A stretch of DNA of 64,000 bases, taken from positions 102,677,906 to 102,741,905 of the forward strand of contig CM041292.1 of the NCBI GenBank assembly GCA_023052935.1, written 5' to 3'. This DNA comes from Piezodorus guildinii (lineage: Eukaryota; Arthropoda; Insecta; Hemiptera; Pentatomidae). Below are positions 33,762 to 43,329 of this stretch, in pieces. The position numbers and the translations under genes are program-made. The first letter of the stretch is position 1. Every line of letters starts with the position of its first letter. The notes under the pieces were generated by a model. It did not search any database and was not told the origin of the DNA. It saw nothing but the letters and a program-made list of their open reading frames with translations.

Positions 33762-34045
33762 AGGTCTGAAACGAGTTCAGACCACAAAGCTCTAGTATTT
33801 GACATATTTCAAGATGAAGAGCGTTCCCACGGTGTTGAAAACGGTTAAGCAACTGGAATGCTTTCCGATTGACGCTGGAGGGAAAAATTGTCGATTGAAG
33901 ATTAGGAAGAAGAATATGTTGAGAGAAGATCTGGACATCAGTGTCTAGAATAGTAAATCTTATTCGCGACACAGCAGAAATTTCCTCCAGCATCGGAAAA
34001 TAAGAGCTCGAACTGTCCCATGGTGGACGCCAGATTTAAACAGCA
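33639..34045 (+). pseudogene. LINE endonuclease domain relic
   Basis: One frame reads FVTLASPTLQRHIADWTLRS followed by ETSSDHKALVFDIF, then after frameshifts a stretch ending WWTPDL near 34035. The '(D)LTLASP', 'W.(V/L)' and 'SDHKA..F' blocks are the C-terminal part of LINE AP-like endonucleases, in a style common in R1- and jockey-related elements; the serine-aspartate-histidine is part of the active site. The reverse transcriptase that should follow is not present in this orientation. Multiple stops make it a relic. Confidence 0.65.
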
Positions 34046-34194
34046 TGAAGAGAGTCTCTATTTTCAATCATTCTCGTATCCCCATTTTTTATCTTATAAA
34101 TTGCTTCAAACATTTACTATTATTAAAATCCGAGAATTTAGTACTTGGAGGCAGTACTGTATGGTCAGAAAGTGAATGACTAGACAGGAAGCGG

Positions 34195-34330
34195 GGTATC
34201 TGAGTAGGTTAGAGCGCGTTTCTTTCAATACGCGTTTCCTAGCAACAGAGAACTTGGAACAAAATAATCACAAGTTCGAGTCTTGGCCCGTGGGGAGCTT
34301 TTATTTCAGCATCTATACCCGCTTTCACTC
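34195..34330 (+). repeat. tRNA-like SINE head (SINE-4)
   Basis: A-box-like ctgagtaggttagagcgcg and B-box-like caagttcgagtcttgg at tRNA-like spacing but with an insertion between them. A short cccgtggggag/ctccacggg inverted repeat follows. No second copy is seen in the window, so the family call is tentative. Confidence 0.35.
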
Positions 34331-34354
34331 CACGGGCCCAAGAAACCCCCGTAA

Positions 34355-34477
34355 GAGGGTCCAATCGGCAATATGTCGCTGGAGCGTTGGAGATGCCAGA
34401 GTCACGAAAACAAACGACCTGAGAGCACGAGTCATATTTTAGAATGAATGTGACAAACAGGCTCTCAGTTACATTCA
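34355..34477 (-). repeat. right arm of perfect 123-base inverted repeat
   Basis: Exact inverse of 33639-33761. On the minus strand it carries the same endonuclease residues and stops abruptly at the ADWTL codons. Confidence 0.9.
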
Positions 34478-34497
34478 TTTTTTGGCCTAGTAAGTTA

Positions 34498-34715
34498 TGT
34501 CATCCGGATGTTCTTGCAATGGTTGAAAAGTATCTTTGTTGGATGTCAGAATTGCTGAATCGTCAGCAAAAGTAGTTGCATTTGTTTCTGAGTTCTGTGA
34601 GATGTCACAGAAATATATATTGAACTGTGTAGGACCTATTACGCTGCCTTGAGGTACTCCTGCTTTTATTTATTTTTTAGTCGAGAAAACTGAGCCTACC
34701 CTCACTCGGAAAAAA
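34498..34715 (-). pseudogene. LINE reverse-transcriptase fragment, motifs B and C
   Basis: The minus-strand frame reads VRVGSVFSTKK, stop, IKAGVPQGSVIGPTQFNIYF, then NATTFADDSAIL. AGVPQGS is motif B and FADD is the catalytic motif C of jockey-type polymerases. Only about 70 codons remain with one stop. It lies upstream (on its own strand) of the 34355-34477 endonuclease piece, which is the wrong order for one intact LINE, so the locus has been rearranged or holds two elements. Confidence 0.8.
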
Positions 34716-34777
34716 CCTATATTTTAAGTACGAAAAATAAAATAAATAAGTAAATTGAAAGCATTGTATAATATTAA

Positions 34778-35179
34778 CTCGTTTACGGAGTCGCGGGCCA
34801 CCGGTGGCCCGCACTAGTAAGTCTCACTGTGCAGCGCGTACCACCCATCGGTACCAGCCACCGCCCGCGCTAGTATGTCTCTTTGGGCGGAGCATAACAT
34901 CGTTATTTAATTTAATATCCATGTTATCTATTAATTAGGAGGGAAAAATTAAAAAAAAAAAAACTTAACTGTTTTTCGAGTCATGCTTACTAGCAGAAAT
35001 CTGAGGTCTGGATGAAAAATTGCACGGATTACACAAATTTTAAAATAAGCACTCACTGGACTGTTAGTAAACGTACAACTCTTATACAGGTCTGAACAGG
35101 CAATTATCGATGAAATGCGGCATAAAAAAAAGTGAGTGCCGCCCCACAGAGCAAACATTGAAAATCAGGCGTGAAGGTG
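34778..35179. mobile_element. piggyBac-like MITE
   Basis: Bounded by TTAA at 34774-34777 and 35180-35183, the target that piggyBac elements duplicate. Ends are ctcgtttacg and, inverted, caccttcacg, similar at 7 of 10 positions. Near the left end is a perfect 20-base palindrome, gcgggccaccggtggcccgc (about 34793-34812), typical of subterminal structure. At about 400 bases with no transposase it would be non-autonomous. The end match is imperfect, so the call is moderate. Confidence 0.55.
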
Positions 35180-35183
35180 TTAA

Positions 35184-36026
35184 ACAAATAATAAATAGTG
35201 ACAAATTAATTCTTTGTCAGTATTTATTTTCACGTATTAAACCTTAGTTATCATTTTAATATGTACATACCAATATCGAAATGTTATTTTTTTAAAAATA
35301 ATGAACAAATATGTCAAGAATAATTTTATAACAAATTATTGTTAACCGATTCTATAGCTAATAAGTTGAGGAAGATTCCGCATTGGAAAACATTAAAAGG
35401 ATCTTAATTGTAAACCGATCCGAGGGCAGTTGGAGAGTTATTGCTAAGGCTTAAGGACTAGAGTGCTCAGTGATGGCAAACACTTCTCTTTCGAGTATTG
35501 ACCACTCACCGTTGAAGAATGCACTTCACTCTTGAAAGCCCCAAGTTTTCATGCCTAAAAAGCTTTTCAATTTAAAAGTAATTCTAATAATTAGGCTAAG
35601 ATGTGCACGAATAAGGACGTCAAGGCAGTATGTACTAGCAATTTCTCATCTCCAGCACCAAGAAGATACCGTTTCTATTGAGAAGGGGCAGGTTTTTTTG
35701 AGCAGAGTGGGACATTATGATCGTATGATGACAGTATGACACCCACTTGAATGTACAGACACCGAGTTATGGTTCATTACCATTTACTATGGTACAACAG
35801 CCGTGGAACGATCCTGTGGACTAAGTCTCTTCTGAGGCTTACCCAAGGTGTGTAGTGGTTTTAAACCGATTAAAAAACTTATTAATTTTTTAATGGTTTA
35901 TTCTCTATACCCATGTCTCATTAAGTTGTACAAATCTTTAGAAGGATATCGAGAACAAATTCAAACAGCTTTGAGCGGCTACCTTTCGAATTAAGTCAAT
36001 AATACTATGACTATAATTGGATTATA
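35184..36026. other. unassigned spacer
   Basis: The part 35380-35880 is less AT-rich. The open frame 35551-35739 has no recognised domain. Confidence 0.4.
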
Positions 36027-36917
36027 TTGGGTTGATGCAAAATTAATGCAGGTTTTTAGTAGGTATTGTAAATACGCCATATCTTTACTTTAACCATATA
36101 TATTTAATCAAAATAATTTCCATCTGAATCAATGCACTTTTGCCAACGTTCAACAAGCTTTCTTATTCCACCAGAAAAAAAATCCGAATCCCTGGACTCA
36201 ATGAAATCACGAAAAGAATTTTCAATGTCGTCCTGGTTTTGAAAATTTTTCTCCCTCAAAAAGTTGTCCAGATGCCTGAAAAAGTGGAAGTCTGTAGGAG
36301 AGAGGTCAGGTGAATAAGGCGGATGTTGGAGAACTTCGTAGCCCAACTCGTGCAGTCGTCGAAGCGTTGGTTGTGCAACGTGTGGTCTGGCGTTATCGTG
36401 GAGCAGGATCGGCCCCTTCCGATTCATCAATGCTGGGCAAAGACGTTGCAATTTTTGAGTTCCGAGTTCCGCCGCCATTTCTCGTGTGGTTTTGGTTGGG
36501 TCTTCTTCCACTTTTGACCTCAGCTGGTCGTTGTCCAGAGCAAGATGACGGCCCCGACCTTCCTTGTCTTCGAGGTCGAAATCTCCTCTGCGAAACTTCT
36601 GGAACCAACGCTGCACTCATTAATAGCCCCCTGACCCCACACTTCATTAATATATCGAGCCGTTTGCGCAGCGCTGCGCCCTAATTTAAATTCGTAAAAA
36701 TAAATTTGACGAAAATCGCACTTTGACATTTTCGATTCAAGACCTTTGAACACACTGAACAAAACGATTTTACTAAACAAATTCATGGTGAAAGAGAGGG
36801 TATTAGATAAGGTTTGTTTTGGTATAATAATGATCAATGTTAGGATTAGCTTTGTTTACACAATTGGAATTAAATATTGCAATAGAGGAAACCTGCATTA
36901 ATTTTGCATCAACCCAA
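36027..36917 (-). mobile_element. internally deleted mariner, second family
   Basis: Terminal inverted repeats match perfectly over 29 bases (ttgggttgatgcaaaattaa then tgcaggttt), flanked by TA at 36025-36026 and 36918-36919. These ends differ from those at 16461 and 26756, so it is a different mariner family. At about 890 bases it lacks the middle of the gene. Perfect ends suggest fairly recent mobility. Confidence 0.9.
36104..36729 (-). pseudogene. mariner transposase, frameshifted and deleted
   Basis: Starts at ATG 36727-36729: MSKCDFRQIYFYEFKLGRSA, ARYINEVWGQGAINE. A frameshift near 36615 then leads to QRWFQKFRRGDFDLEDKEGR and PTKTTREMAAEL. A deletion joins this to LMNRKGPILLHDNARPHVAQ (second catalytic aspartate in HDNARPH), HPPYSPDLSPTDFHFFRHLD (third aspartate) and the C-terminus ERWQKCIDSDGNYFD. 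The first aspartate (in the DEKW block) is lost. The C-terminal style resembles irritans-type mariners; that subfamily call is inference. The protein cannot be active. Confidence 0.88.
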
Positions 36918-36919
36918 TA

Positions 36920-37355
36920 AAAAAAAGTACTGGTATTGGCTTCTTTTTAAATATTTAAAGAGAACTTTAATATTGTTTCCGACGTTTTTAAGAATTTCCT
37001 TCATTGCAATCTCAATTTTTTGCTCAGGTCTCAATCTAGTCAAAATATAATCTTACCATTTTGTGATTTAAAAATTATATACAGTTGTAAATTATTATAA
37101 ATAAAAAAAATATATAATATTGGAGAATAATAAGTTCTTTATAACATATACATATTCGAATTGAAAATTAATAGCTTATCCTAAAACTACGTTGAAAATG
37201 AACAAGGTTTCCCAAAAGAGATTAAATGATTTACCCTTTAAATTTAGATTTTGCAACACCAAAATCTAGGAGTCACATCTAAAAAGAAAACTATCCACAT
37301 CGGTCATTAAGGGTTTTGATAGCATTTTAGGATTTAGTATAACGACTAATGTCTC
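36920..37355. other. AT-rich spacer
   Basis: Contains 'acagttgtaaatta' with an A-rich tail near 37080-37110, possibly a worn LINE tail. Nothing else is seen. Confidence 0.4.
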
Positions 37356-37632
37356 GGATCACCTGTGGTCTAGTGGCTAACATAACAACCTTCTTTGCCC
37401 AAGGTTGCAGGTTCAACTTGACAGGTGGCACAAGGATTTTTTTAATGAGAGTAAAAACTCATTATTTAACCCGTCCTTCGGAGTTGACGTAAAAAGATAG
37501 TCCCGGGTCTATGTGATGTCAGGTACTTGCCAAAGATCTCTACCCTAATTAAACCTGGGTATGTATACTTTAGGAGTCCTACTGTAGCATCGTCCGATTA
37601 GCGTGAAGTGACGTTAAATTAACAAACGAACA
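37356..37632 (+). mobile_element. SINE-1 copy, near full length
   Basis: Starts ggatcacctgtggtctagtg, with the B box worn (gcaggttcaacttg). The body has 'gtccttcggagttgacg', 'gtcaggtacttgcc', 'taaacctgggta' and 'gcatcgtccgattagcg', with the tail 'gtgacgttaaattaacaaac'. Confidence 0.85.
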
Positions 37633-38744
37633 ACAAAAACTATTAAAGACGATAAAAGACTAACGACTTCTAGTCATTATATTTCTTACCATATAGTACT
37701 GACTACGTGTACTAAATCCACAGATTTTAATAATGTTAGAAGCAATTTATATGGGATTACGAGAACGATTAAAAATATCAGCGACTAAGACAAGCGTGCA
37801 TAAAATCCAAAATTATATTTAAAAGGTACCGAAATGATAATTCCTAAAAGCAAACAATATCAAGGATTGAAAACACAAAAATTGAACAGGATTGGTCTCG
37901 TTAAATAAATTTTTAATTGGATCAGATCATTGGAACTTCTCACATCTAAAAATGACTGAATGTCAAACCAAACAAAGAAATATAAGAGAGAAAAAGAAGT
38001 ATAAAAGCGTTTTTTTTTTTTTTTATTTCCTAAAAAGATAATTTTATGAAAAAAATTACTGTGGTTAGTCTACTGTGTGCAATTATAATTTTATCATGTT
38101 TTTCTTAGTAGATTCCACCTGAGGAACTATTAGTTACTTAGTGTGAGATCGGGAGTGACGAAGGAATTAATTTATTTATGAAGCTGAGGAAGGATCGTTA
38201 AGCAAGAGTCCATTACAAGCAGAACATTAGCTGTGACAGCTTACCCATTAGTTTCCTACCTCAACTAGTTCTCAAACAAACAACCAAATGTCAAGTAATT
38301 TCTCTAATTAAAGTAGTTTTCCTACATGTTAATTAAAAATGCCTAAAAGTGACTATTTAAAGTAATGAAAATGATTTAGTTCTCATTTGAAAATGACAGT
38401 AAAATACCTTTGCATTATGTTTTATGGATTATCAGTATATGATGGAAGTACCCATTTATTTTTTCATCTCCATTTTATTTTGTTCTGTTTACTTTCTATT
38501 CTGATAGTCTTCTGATTTATTCCCTAGAAGTACATCTTATGATTAATCATATTGCATGCATTTAATTGCTATACCTCTTTTGTTAGTTCAGCTAATTAAC
38601 TTTTGACTATCACAAATACTTTATATTCCCTACACGGATATGACATCAGAAATATCAATTATTTAAACTATTGAAGCTTTCATTTATTAAATGTTTTATA
38701 AATATATAATGTCTAGTGTCTTCCACCAATAAATATTACAAATA
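37633..38744. other. AT-rich spacer, nothing recognised
   Basis: About 1.1 kb without a recognised feature. Confidence 0.5.
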
Positions 38745-38755
38745 AATAATTAACT

Positions 38756-39038
38756 TGTTTGTTTGTTTATTTATTTAACGTCACTTTATGCTACTATGGC
38801 TAATCGGACGATGCTACAGTGGGAGTTTTGCCTATCCAGGTTTTATTAGGATAGGGATCTTTAACGAGTACCTGACATCGCACAGGCTCGGGACCACCTT
38901 TTAACGTCCCCTCCGAAGGACGGCGTAACTAAGGATTTTTTACTCCCATTAAAAAATCGTAGGACCACCTGCGGGTTTGAACCCGTGACCTTTAGCATGG
39001 GAGGCTGTTATGCTAGCCACCCAGCTACAAGTGATCCC
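38756..39038 (-). mobile_element. SINE-1, full length with target duplication
   Basis: Best defined copy: flanked by the exact 11-base repeat aataattaact (38745-38755 and 39039-39049). From left to right: tail 'tgtttgtttatttattta', 'acgtcactttatgctactat', 'ctaatcggacgatgctac', 'gcctatccaggttttatta', 'gggatctttaacgagtacc', then the tRNA-like head with gggtttgaacccg (B box) and 'gttatgctagccaccc'. It shows SINE-1 is about 283 bases with a tail built of aaataaa-type units. Confidence 0.92.
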
Positions 39039-39154
39039 AATAATTAACTAATATTGGCTCTGTCATAATGGAAAAGCACGACAGAAGCTGGGAAAAGTAC
39101 CAAGTGCGAATTAAAACGCCGGAAAAGGCATGAGATATTTATTAATGATTTTTG

Positions 39155-39235
39155 ATCAGACATGGCACACTGGTGTATTGGACGAAATTTGTACCTATAT
39201 AATCTCTTCAGAACACTATCGTGTGTTTCTCGGGG
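39155..39235 (+). pseudogene. possible LINE reverse-transcriptase motif A fragment
   Basis: Translation reads IFDQTWHTGVLDEI then ISSEHYRVFLG, like the 'FDRVWHxGLLxKL...Y..L.SYL' stretch around motif A of jockey-type polymerases. Only about 25 codons, so weak. Confidence 0.35.
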
Positions 39236-39236
39236 A

Positions 39237-39445
39237 GGTCCGTGGCTATGTGGCTAGCACGCTAGTTTACCTTTCCAAAGAATGAGTTCGAATCCCAGGC
39301 CCAGGATGACATTTTCAAGCACATAAGGAAATGGGTTTTAACTCACAGCCTCTCCCCGGGGTATGTAAGGCTCGTCAGTTAACTGGTGACAAATCACAAA
39401 TCAGGCTTTGGGAGTCTTATGGTCCTACCAAACAACTTATTATTG
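39237..39445 (+). mobile_element. SINE-2 copy
   Basis: tRNA-like head: ccgtggctatgtggctagca (A box region) and gagttcgaatcccagg (B box). Body: 'attttcaagcac', 'ccccggggtatgtaagg', 'cgtcagttaactggtgac' and 'cttattattgaaaatta'. It matches the inverse copy at 9640-9857 throughout. Confidence 0.78.
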
Positions 39446-39904
39446 AAAATTACGGTTTAGGATCCTAGAAATCTTTAATTTATTTAATCTATTCTTTTGG
39501 CAACGGAACACCTCAAGGTTTATCTACAAAAAGCAACATCGTTTTTTGTTACAATAAATTAAGTAACCTCTCTTTTTCCGTGGCCTGTAAAATTTCTAGT
39601 CTTTGTTGACGATAATTTTGATAACTGTCTGAAATAAATCCATAACCTTCAGAAAAGCAAAGCAGGGAACTAGACTAGAAGGAGGCGTGTTGTCCGGGAT
39701 AGCAAATTTTAAAGTAAGCTGTTAATTTTAAAATAGCGCGTGTATGTGTTTGAGTTGGAAAATGAAATATTTTCGGAAACAATATAAAGATATCATAGAT
39801 AATGTGAAGTGATCAAAACGCATGGAATTAATGTATTAGTGTATGTAAAGATTGCATAATACGAGCACCAGTATTTGCTAGTATATAGCTCCAAATTCGA
39901 ATAC
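39446..39904. other. AT-rich spacer, nothing recognised
   Basis: No recognised feature. Confidence 0.4.
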
Positions 39905-40060
39905 ATTTTTGTTTATCCACTTTAAGTCACATTTACGCTAATGTGACCTATCGGACGATATTACAATGGGAGACCTAAAATTTATCTCTTCTTGTATAAT
40001 TAGGATTCTAATAGATGTAAAGATTTATTAATTACCTCTTCGTAAATCTGAGTGGGTCTT
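39905..40060 (-). mobile_element. SINE-1 3' half, relic
   Basis: Reads like a worn minus copy: 'gtttatccactttaagtcac', 'gctaatgtgacctatcgg', 'acgatattacaatgggag', then weak 'taattaggattcta'. The head is missing. Confidence 0.55.
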
Positions 40061-40984
40061 ATATTTATAAATGTAAAAAATAAAACAAAAATAAAAATAT
40101 ATATATTGGGATTTCTTTTAGTCGTTTTCATACTATTGCCGGTTTATGTGAACACCGCAATCAGTATTTTTTTCATTAAGTTTCAGAATTATTGAAAGTC
40201 CGACTACAATCAGGACAAAAACGTCTTGTATATCGAATAAATTATAGTTTGGAATTAGTAAAAAAAAAAATAAATAAATAATTATAAAAATAAATGTCCT
40301 TAAGGTTAGAAAAAAAGGATGTTTCCTAACTCTGTATTTTTCTTTTTCCTATGTTTCAGAGAAATAAATAAATACATCAAAACTGCATGCAGGCAGTTGT
40401 AAGTAAAGAAACTTGACCGAAACGTGTGCCTTCATTATGAACATAAATATCGCGGCACGATGAGTAAGGAAGTAAGAGATGAGAAACTTCCTAGGGGAAA
40501 CAGAAGCAAAAATAAAAATAAAAAACAAGGACTGAATGCTCATTCAGGCTTGTTCCGACTTCTTGTAATTACCCACATGTCTACGTACCTGTGTACTTTG
40601 GATGCTGTTAATTTAATAATAAGCGGGAAGAGGATAAAAAGAAGAAGAAATAATTAAAGTGTCAAATTAGTGTTATAAGTGAGCTAAACACTCTCTCTAG
40701 CCCATAAAAGCAACATTTAATTTCGGTCTTTAATGTTATTTATGCACAGCTCATTAGCAGCATGTTTCTTTTAGTAAGGATATAATTTTAAAAAAATAAT
40801 AAAAATAAAAATTCGGTAGACAAAAATATTAACCTTTTTTAGATCATTAGTTTAAAAAAAATTTTAAGAAAAAGAAAAAAATACAAGGCTATCAATTTTA
40901 GTCTTGGTTCTATACAATTTTAATATATTTCGCATATATTGTTTTAATTGTGAGCAGAATATCGGGAATGAATTTGTGCCTAAT
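40061..40984. other. AT-rich spacer, no supported gene
   Basis: Overlapping open frames at 40349-40657 on both strands are unrecognised. AT-rich throughout. Confidence 0.45.
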
Positions 40985-41660
40985 TAAGAGAATGCTGTAA
41001 ATTATTACACAATGGTTTATTATTTCCAAATAACAATATTAGGGTATAACTGTTTATATAGGTATTGATTAAGTAATATGAAAAGCAATAATTCAAAGGA
41101 TAATATCATATCACTACCGCTGATTTCAAAACTCAACATCTCAGCTATTCGTTACACAATATCAATGATTCTTTTTTCATTTTGTCAAAAACTTAATTCT
41201 CCACTAATTTTTTAGTTTTTCTCCATCTTCGAAACTAATTTAGCGCGCTCTACTGATTCAATAATTCGATACATACTTTTCTCTATCGTCAAAAATAACT
41301 GAGTTATGAGCGTATTTATGTGTAAAATTTCAACTTTTTTATAATTAATCGCGGTTTTTTTGGTTAAAAAACGCTGATACATTTTTCCTTTATCTTAAAA
41401 AATAACAGAGTTATTGAATTAAATCACGTTTAATCGGACGCCATTTCAGAACTAACCAGCTGATATCAACTTCTAGGTGTTAAGATCACCGTTGCATGGA
41501 CTAGTATTTTTGAGGCGAATTTCAGAAAGAATGGTCAAGTAGTTTCAGAGAAATGCCGTAGAAGGCGTATGCGTACGGCACACAGTGATTCAAAAGCTTA
41601 GTAATTTGGAAAAACTCTGTAGTTAGCGCAATTTTGGCTAAACAATTTTGAAAAAATTGA
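40985..41660 (+). repeat. Rep-B copy
   Basis: Starts 'gtaaattattacacaatgg', then 'aacaatattagggtataact', 'aagcaataattcaaagg', 'gaaactaatttagcgcgc', 'aaataactgagttatg', 'aaatcacgtttaatcggacg', 'ccagctgatatcaacttcta' and 'ggtgttaagatcaccg'. The same order is found at 55378 and inverted at 57900-59325. No coding capacity. Confidence 0.75.
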
Positions 41661-41870
41661 ACGTACCTTTGGATCAAATTATATTTGTGGGTCATCGAAT
41701 GATTTAATTGGATTTTTATAATTTTTTTTTTTGTTATATATTTAATGGTTAATCCAACTGATTTATTTTCTAAAAAATAATTTTTAAAATCATTTACACA
41801 AACATTTTACTCATTTAAAACATACTTAAAACATTTTCATTTCTAAAAAAAAAAAAAAATAAAAATAAAA

Positions 41871-41874
<4 letters not shown>

Positions 41875-41938
<64 letters not shown>
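41875..41938. repeat. AT dinucleotide microsatellite
   Basis: Perfect (AT)n run after an A-rich stretch. Confidence 0.95.
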
Positions 41939-41940
<2 letters not shown>

Positions 41941-42009
41941 CAACAATAATATTACCTTAATTTTTAACTAAAAAAATCATTTAAAGTTTAAAGTTATAAG
42001 TTGCACTTA

Positions 42010-42389
42010 TCTCAACAAATCTTTTGCTGTATCACTAAGCGGAAGGCTCTTAACATTTGGTTCTGATCTTATGCTTGATATATAAAGATCCGAGGATCAT
42101 CATAATATTAAAAATGTCTTGGCTAGGTAAGATGTTTTTTTACTGTGGTGTTTCCTGTAATACTTATATTCTTTATTCCGACTTTCTTGGGCCTCTTCGG
42201 AAAGAGTGGCAATGAGTGAAGTTGCAAGCTAAATTGCTTTCCATGAAAGAGGATTCGGTTCACAGATGTCGATAAGTAGTAAAAGGAGTACATGTATATA
42301 TCTAATTCCACTCTTTGTCTGTTATCTAAGTCAAATTTATCCGGCTTAATGCCGCAGTCACTGTGCAGTACCTCCAAGATTACACTCAA
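42010..42389 (-). pseudogene. relic of an unclassified arthropod repeat ORF
   Basis: The minus strand reads DCGIKPDKFDLDNRQ, then YYLSTSVNRILFHG in one frame. After a frameshift comes LATSLIATLSEEAQESRN, KEYKYYRKHHSKKTSYLAKT and, further on, YISSIRSEPNVKSLPLSDT. From memory, proteins with 'KVLIHG', 'LSEEAQEARNK' and 'SSDPxISS' blocks recur as uncharacterised, repeat-borne proteins in arthropod genomes; their function is unknown to me. The frameshift and weakened blocks mean this copy is dead. The N-terminal part is not recognisable. It sits between two Rep-B copies. Confidence 0.5.
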
Positions 42390-42774
42390 CCTTCTTCATA
42401 TTCTTTAACTAAAATAGCTTTTACTCCACGAAAAGCTGGTATGAGAGAATGATTTTTTTGTGATAGTTACATTATGATATATACTATCGAGATATATAAG
42501 TACTATCGTGTAGGTAAGTGTAGCTACCTTTTATATTTCCATCGATAGCTACAAACACATCGGAAATTTAGATCTACAAAGCTATAACCTTTATACAATT
42601 TTGAAGGTCTTTTACAGTTTCTGAAGAGGTTTGCGAAAAAGACAATATAAAATTCGTATTTGAAACTATTCCCTAACTAGGCAATCGAGAGGTAATCAGT
42701 ATAGGTAAAATGCGGGGCTTAATGGAGGTGTAGAAATCACTTAACTTTGTGAATTAATATTGTCAACTTCTAAC

Positions 42775-43070
42775 AATATTTTTGATGAAAGATTTTGCAG
42801 AATGATAGTTTGGGTTGTTGTCTGTTAAAAATGAGTCGAGATGTATTTAAAAAAAGAAGTTCACATTTTGAGATTTTTTTCCATCTTTTAACCACTGTGC
42901 GGCAGACGGCGGACAAACGGATTTTTTTATTCGTTATTCGGGTCCTTCGCATCTTGAAACGTACGTTCTCAAATTTTGAGCAGGGATACTTTTTTTTTTT
43001 TGTTCGATTACAAAGGTTGTTAATCGAAAATAATAAAGCAAAAATATGCGTTGCCATTGAAAATTTGAAT
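42775..43070 (+). repeat. Rep-B fragment
   Basis: Shares 'gcggcagacggcggac', 'cgcatcttgaaacgt', 'tctcaaattttgagcagg', a T-run and 'cgattacaaagg' with 55850-55990 and, inverted, 59080-59180. Only the distal part of the unit is present. Confidence 0.65.
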
Positions 43071-43124
43071 TAGAACTATTTATAATATGATATAAATTAT
43101 TGTAATATTTATCATAATATATTG

Positions 43125-43250
43125 AGGATCCCTCCTAGGGCAGACTCAAAATACTAAAATCCTGGCGGTTGAGTATGCCCTCCGCCTAGTCATCTCATTG
43201 CAAGGCCGTTGGCCAAGAAACAATACGAATTTTTATATGTACTGGGCCCA
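43125..43250 (+). repeat. SINE-3-related tail
   Basis: Contains 'gatccctcctagggc', 'catctcattgca', 'ggccgttggccaagaaac' and 'aatacgaat', matching the end of the units at 21425-21795 and the motif at 229-262. Confidence 0.45.
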
Positions 43251-43329
43251 AGAATACAAGAATACCATACAACTAAATACAAGTGCGTTAATAAAAACCT
43301 ATAAAAGAAATAGGACTCGAACGAAATAC

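Noticed and set aside
33551..33769. Open frame on the plus strand with a hydrophobic start
   Set aside because: It covers the 123-base repeat in a frame other than the endonuclease one; the same residues appear inverted at 34239-34478 only because of the repeat.
36310..36684. Open frames on the plus strand over the third mariner
   Set aside because: Shadows of the transposase relic on the minus strand.
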